DNA from: Sporodiniella umbellata
Lineage: Eukaryota > Mucoromycota > Mucoromycetes > Mucorales > Rhizopodaceae
Direction: 5' to 3'
Length of the DNA stretch: 64,000 nucleotides
Assembly: GCA_025677835.1 (NCBI GenBank)
Contig: JAIXMR010000007.1
Location: 1 to 64,000 of the forward strand
In this document: positions 58,960 to 64,000 of the stretch, piece by piece
Layout: every line of letters starts with the position of its first letter
How positions within the stretch are numbered: position 1 is the stretch's first letter
Made by a program: the position numbers and the translations under genes
The notes under the pieces: model-generated
What the model was told of the DNA's origin: nothing
The model's database searches: none
What the model saw: only the letters and a program-made list of their open reading frames with translations

Positions 58960-60644
58960 CTAATCGGCTAATCGTGCTTGAGCCAGTCTAGATTCCAAGT
59001 TACGTAAAGCTTCTTCTTTACTTAAAAGCTCTGCCCTCTTTTCTTGAATCTCTCGCTGAACCTTCAATTCGATCTCACGAAGCTAATATGAAAGTTAGTG
59101 AGTGAATAAATGTAATATATCACTGTTTAACTACCTTCTCCTCTTCTTTTCTTAATTGTTCTTCTTTTAATCTGACACTTTGGGAAGCCATATCGTCGGC
59201 ATTCAAGGATGCGTCACTATAGAAAAATCTAAGTCAAGTTGCACTTCAAGAGTAGATTCTTACACTTGATCGCCACCATTTACGGTACGCGAGAGCTTTT
59301 CAGTACGGTAGTTTTCATACAAAATGTCATGGGTGATTTCTTTCAGATCTTGAAGATGTGAGCTCAATAGAGCAGATCTTAAACGACCAAAATCGGAGTG
59401 TTTGGGATCGTCAACATCGACTACTCCCCATGGGTATTGGCGTCCGCGTATAGTTTCTCCATTAACAACTATTTCTTCTTCGCTCCCAATAATGGAAAAT
59501 GGCAAAAGAGCCTTATAGGGCTTAGTTTCGTTTATCCTTATATGAAAGCATACTTACTCTTAAATCACTGTTTTCTTCAATTGTATCGTCATCGTCTTCT
59601 TCAACATCGTAAGGGAAGTTGTAGATTGGGATGTTATAGTGCTGAATATCTTCCATAATCTGTAAATAGACATTAAAGCTTTGCAAAAAAAAAAAAAAAA
59701 AAGTCGCTAAAATACTTTACTCTCTTTTTAAACTCTCGAAGTTCTTGAGGTGTAAGTGAGTCAGCACGACCAATAACAGGAATAACATTAACACGAGGGC
59801 TCAAACGACGCATGAGCTCAATATCAATCTCGCGAAGACTATTTTAAATCCAGTGAGTTTAAACCTAGTCCGTATAGCTTTTAGAAAACCTCTTTACGCA
59901 TGACCAGTAGGTGTAATGAAATACAAAAGTGCATGAACGCGGTTGTCGCGGAATCTTGGATTGCGTTTGATTCTGGATTCTTCAGCAAGAATATCGTCAT
60001 ATTGCTTTTCTAAATAGGCAACAATCTCATGAAAGCTATTTTTTTGTATTGTCAGCAACTCTCAGTAATTTCTCAAAGTCTGATTTACCATGATTCATTG
60101 TCAATATTATCGCCAAAGCCAGGAGTGTCAACTATAGTCAAAGAAATCCTATTGAAGGGTTTGATGAGGTTTTGTTATTTTTTTTTAAATTTCTTTTTCA
60201 TACCTTACACCGTCCTCTTCCATTTCTTTTTTTTTTTTTTTCATTTTTTTTTTGAAAAGCACAGTTAGAAAATTAAAGTAATACGGTTACTGAAAATGCT
60301 TTACCAACAGAGACAGGTCTGATATCGATTCCTTTTTCGTTATGCAGATTTTCAGAATCGTTTGCTTCTTTCTTAGTAAGAATACTCTCGTCACAGAGGG
60401 TATTTACGAAAGTTGTTCGACCTGTACCCGAGGCACCTGTATTTTAAAAATTGTAATGAGCACCAATTTTTGTGTTGGATATACACACCAACTACCATCA
60501 AGGTAAACTGAAATCCCTTCTTTACGTTTTTTCTGCGTCCGCCAAGTCTCTATATCAAAAACAAAGTTTTAGCTCAAGTTACTTTATCCAAGCGCTTAAG
60601 CTATTTTCTTTCTTAAAACTATATTGAAGCTTTACATGTGCCAT
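58960..60644 (-). CDS. CDC11: Septin, Cdc11 class
   Basis: Filament-forming GTP-binding protein. The first exon is only MAH (ATG at 60644), joined to RLGGRRKNVKKGFQFTLMVVG (polybasic alpha-0 region), then the P-loop GASGTGRTTFVNTLCDES. The P-loop Lys is Arg, which I recall as typical of the Cdc11 class and of weak GTPase activity. Further on: DTPGFGDNIDN, VHALLYFITPTGH, VIPVIGRADSLTPQELREF, GSEEEIVVNGETIRGRQYPWG. A C-terminal coiled coil (KLREIELKVQREIQEKRAEL) ends at 58960. Seven or more short exons. Confidence 0.9.
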
Positions 60645-61060
60645 GTTTATCAAAATTCAAAGAAGATGAGGAAAAAAAACTTCAAAAGTGAAAAGCGGGG
60701 TAAGAAAAATAAAGTCTTGTTTAATTGCTGTGGGTTACCCAATAATATTGCTGTTACAGAAAACAATGCACGCGCTTCGTTTCCTCTTTTCACCTTTCAG
60801 ACACTCTGTAAACAGACACCCAAACATGTTTTTTCTTTTTTAATCTATAAATAAACACGAGCTCTGAATATTGCGTGAAACTTGGCTTTCAACATTCATT
60901 TACTTGAAAAAAATGCTACACCTTTCGTATTGGGTACGTTCTAAAATACAATTAGTTGTGGTTAGCACTAAACAAAAAAAAAAAGCAGTAAAAAATCATT
61001 CGTAGTTCGCCATAATAAATTTAAAAGTCAACTGGTGTTTTTCTTTTGCCTTAATTCCTA
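60645..61060. other. Divergent promoter region
   Basis: Between the septin and CASP genes. Contains an A-run near 60970. No gene seen. Confidence 0.75.
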
Positions 61061-63721
61061 ATGAGTGTAGATGCTTTTAGTACAGCAATAAGTTATTGGA
61101 ATGGAATCCATCTATCCAACTTACAAAAAGAGCTTGATCAACAAGGACTAGCTATAGTTGAAAACCAAAAAGACGGCTTGGTTTCTAGGAAAAAGCTAGC
61201 AGAACAGACAAGAGGTAAAGATAGAATAAGTGACTCAACAAGTGGCTAATTCTTGCTTAGAGTTCAAAAAAATGCCTGATGAAGAAAAACTGCAGCAGGT
61301 TAAATCTCTTTTGAAATGTATGCCAATCTTTTTTTTTTACTGCAACCTGTTGATGGCAAAACACGGTCTGACAGTTCTTGTTTAGCTTATCAGACGGAAA
61401 TCGACAACATTACTAAGCGTACAAAATATTCAGAGAGCAGTTTTCTGTCCGTTTACAAATTACTGGCCGATGCTCCAGATCCAGCACCTTTATTTGAAGC
61501 TGCTATAGTAATTTGCATGCCTTTACTAAGGGTTAATTGTTAACGATACTTTGCTAGGACCAAAGCGCAAAAATGGTCGATAACTCTGTCTTACAGAACG
61601 AAAACGCGTTGCTAAAAGAACAACTCGAAAACGCCAACAAAAAAGCTTCCTCGCTGGAAAAAGCAAATACAAATTTAACTCAAAAGGTGTCTTCGCTTGA
61701 AATTTCGGTACAGAAAGCAAGAGCCCTTTTCGTGAAAAGTTTCTTAAAAGCAACTATAGTTAAATGAAAAAAAAAGTACCAATATTATTGAACAAGAAAT
61801 AAGAGAACAATATAACGACAAGATTCGACAATACAAAGAGCGGTAAGTGCCCTTTTTTTTATTGTAACAAACGTATCACTGACACATCGTTTTAATCGAA
61901 AGTGAACATGACCTTCAGCGACAGCTCAATCAATCGTTAGATCAATTGTCTCAGCTTAAACAATCACACGACGACACTCAGGCCAAATTGATAGATCACA
62001 GCCAAAAATATGGTTATTATATTAAATCTGGTATATATCTAGCTTTCACTAAATATAAAAATACATAGACGAGGAGGTAGTAGGTAAACTGGCGGAGTTG
62101 GATATTGTTGTGATGGACCTTGAGCGAGCCAACGGAAAAGTTATGCAGCTGGAAAAGACAATTGTAATATATAAAGATACTAGAAAGAAGCACTAATGAT
62201 TTTTTAGAACGAACTAAAAGGAATGAACACAAAACCTTCAGAAAAAAGCCTACAAAGGTAAAACCACCTACAATTTTTGCCAAAAGGCAGATTGCATATG
62301 TATAGGATAAAACTATGCTAATTGCATATATAGCCAGCTAGATTATGATTCAGAAATAGCTAAACTGATAAAAGATGTTGACAACTATCGAGATATACTT
62401 CAAAAGACAGAAGCTAGGCTTACAAAAAAAATAAAAGAGCTCACTGGGGAAGCTACAAAACAGGTACTGTCAAACAAAATAACGATATCATTTGAATAGT
62501 TTACTGACTAAAAAAAGACTCAAGAAAACGAGCAGTTAAAAAAGAAACTACGAGGCTTTGAAGATTATGACGAAATTAAAAGAGAGCTTCAAATAATGAA
62601 GGTAAGTGCAAACAAAAGCAGTTTTCGTTTAACACCAGTAATTTTTTTTCTTAAAAAAAGTATGTAGAGTTTTCAACAGGAGAAGAAGAGTTTGATGCAA
62701 GTGGTGTCCTTAACAAAGAATTTTTTAAAGACAGTCTTGAAACCCAGTTGATGGAAAAAAACAAGAAGCTTGAAACGGAATATACCCAAATTAAAGTATC
62801 ACACAATGAGTTGAAAAAAGAAAACACTCAGATTCTGGAATCAGTTACAGAACTCAAAAAAAATATAACTGAAAAAACAAAGTTGATTCAAAACTTAGAA
62901 GAGGATTTGCTTCGATTTGGACAAAGAGCAAGCGAAGTGGCAGAGGACACCAGTAAAAGCCCATCTAATAGCGATGTCAGTACTACCAATGATACTCCAC
63001 GCCAAAGCATAGAAAGTATGAGAGAAAACAAGAGTATTTTGCCTATTGTGATGAGCCAAAGAGATAGATTTAGACAAAAAAATGCAGAGTTAGAGGAGCG
63101 TCTTAAGTCCTCAGAGACTCTTTTGCAAGATACCAGAATGGAGTTACAGAGCTTAAAAACAGATAATTTAAAGCTATACGAGAGATTAAAGTTTGTACAT
63201 GTTTGGAAAGAAGGGCAACAAGAAAGAAACGTAAAGACTTCAAATAGAATGTCAGGCTCTTCTGGTTAAGCTGATTTATTACTGATTTACTTAGGAATAC
63301 TCAGTTGCTCTTAATATGGGTAACACATCCGGTGTGACTGCAAGACAACTTATGAAGTCTCCTGCAGAAGACCCAACAGATAAATATGGGAGGTTGTATG
63401 AGGAGAGCATGAACCCATTTACTCAGTTTCATAGAAAGGTAAAACAAAAGAAGAGCAAACATTTGAATATTCACACCATGTATTTAGGAGGAAAGCCGTA
63501 GATATCGAGCACTTAATTCAGCTGATAAGCTTACACTAAATCTAACACGTGTACTTTTTTCACACAAGTGGTTTAGATATTGTTTTGTGGTATACTCTCT
63601 TTTACTGCACTTACTGGTCGTAGTAACGCTATACCAACTGAGTTTATGGGAATGTAGACATGATCATGAAATGCTTAATTACCCCACAAACATTGATGAC
63701 GCTAATATACTAGGAAATTGA
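61061..63721 (+). CDS. COY1: CASP-family golgin (Coy1)
   Basis: Golgi coiled-coil tether anchored in the membrane. From the ATG at 61061: FSTAISYWNGIHLSNLQKEL, then SRKKLAEQTR joined to EFKKMPDEEKLQQVKSLLK, and FLSVYKLLADAPDPAPLFEA, all typical of the CASP N-terminus. Long coiled coils follow over many short exons (61570-63270), with QRDRFRQKNAELEERLKSSE as the conserved CASP box and YEESMNPFTQFHRK before the anchor. The C-terminus has a single transmembrane helix (YCFVVYSLLLHLLVVVTLYQL) and a short lumenal tail. Stop at 63721. Confidence 0.92.
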
Positions 63722-63837
63722 GCTTAGTCTGTTTTTTTTTTCTTTTTTTCTTTTTGTTCTTATTTGCAGCTGAGACCAATAAAGTTTCAAGAAATTACAC
63801 ATCACTTTTTAAATTTTTCTCCCGTTTTCTTTTCTAT

Positions 63838-64000
63838 ATGCAAATACACGATCCACAAAGAAACACTTATACAGAAAAAGCCTCAACAAAAAACTCTGAA
63901 GATCAGTGGACTGTAGACCGGGTCATTCTATGGCTTGAGGCTAATGATTTTAGACCTGCCATTGACTTTTTTAAAAGTAAGGACATCGCTTGACAAGTCT
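63838..64000 (+). CDS. Second SAM-domain MAPKKK, exon 1 only (continues beyond window)
   Basis: Exon 1 (63838-63976, 139 nt) encodes 46 residues beginning MQIHDPQRNTYTEKA and containing WTVDRVILWLEANDFRPAIDFFK. It aligns without gaps to the first exon of the MAPKKK at 10799 (22 of 46 identical by eye), with identical length and splice phase and a GTAAGG donor. So a paralogue of the Ste11/Byr2-type kinase starts here; the kinase itself is outside the window, and the call rests on this exon only. It starts 117 bp after the CASP stop. Confidence 0.75.

Noticed and set aside
1..64000. tRNA, rRNA, CRISPR array, telomere repeat or plasmid origin.
   Set aside because: I looked for B-box-like GGTTCGA motifs, spaced direct repeats and telomere-type runs and found nothing that folds or repeats as required. 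A tRNA search program would be decisive.

Overview
This is a fungal nuclear window, most likely from Mucoromycota (Mucorales-like). The evidence is the gene set (SAM-RBD-kinase Ste11/Byr2, Erf2, Trs65, Cdc11-class septin, Zn2Cys6 and two-finger siderophore-type GATA factors), short introns of about 45-110 nt with GTAAG-like donors, AT-rich spacers, very many A/T homopolymers, and 'early-fungal' traits such as an Atg16 with a C-terminal WD40 propeller and an AF4/Ebp1-like protein. The genus was not determined. No tRNA, rRNA, CRISPR array, viral gene or toxin gene was recognised.

Layout. 1-10.8 kb, minus strand: VPS8 (cut by the window start), an F-BAR/RhoGAP protein, and a SAM-RBD MAPKKK. 10.8-21 kb: a Tc1/mariner fossil, eIF4E (+), Ras (+), an unidentified Cys-containing protein (-), a secreted protein (+), and a membrane-anchored charged coiled-coil protein (-). 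21-31 kb: a four-RRM Nrd1/Mrn1 protein (+), a bHLH factor (+), a TTC39/Iml2 protein (+), a SreA-type GATA repressor (-), FBP1 (-), and a DDHD lipase (+). 31-39.5 kb: a short Zn2Cys6 factor (-), Rab5 (-), a C2H2 factor (+) meeting a coiled-coil gene (-) at overlapping stop codons, Erf2 palmitoyltransferase (-), a second bHLH (+), and a CAP-Gly protein (-). 39.5-42.6 kb is a gene-poor gap. 42.6-64 kb: UFE1/syntaxin-18 (+), a small protein (-), an HTH+Myb protein (+) overlapping a PXB/PX/DUF3818 protein (-), ATG16 (-) only 19 bp after TRS65 (-), a small putative membrane protein (+), an AF4/Ebp1-like protein (+), a septin (-), the CASP/Coy1 golgin (+), and exon 1 of a second SAM MAPKKK (+) at the window edge.

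Two functional themes recur. One is Ras/MAPK signalling: Ras, its expected palmitoyltransferase Erf2, a Byr2/Ste11-like effector and the start of a paralogue. The other is endomembrane traffic: Vps8 with its expected GTPase Rab5, Trs65, Ufe1, Coy1, Atg16, the PX-domain protein and the DDHD lipase. This is co-location only; nothing shows co-regulation.

I saw no clearly new defence or biosynthetic system. The most useful observations concern gene architecture: three GC-AG introns, two tail-to-tail coding overlaps, the TRS65/ATG16 junction, a 12-nt microexon, paralogous MAPKKKs with identical first-exon geometry, an LWAVPP repeat in the MAPKKK, an AF4-like scaffold with an EKK/DK repeat, and a candidate transposase-type HTH joined to a Myb domain. 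All gene models come from hand reading of splice sites and family knowledge, without alignments or RNA data.
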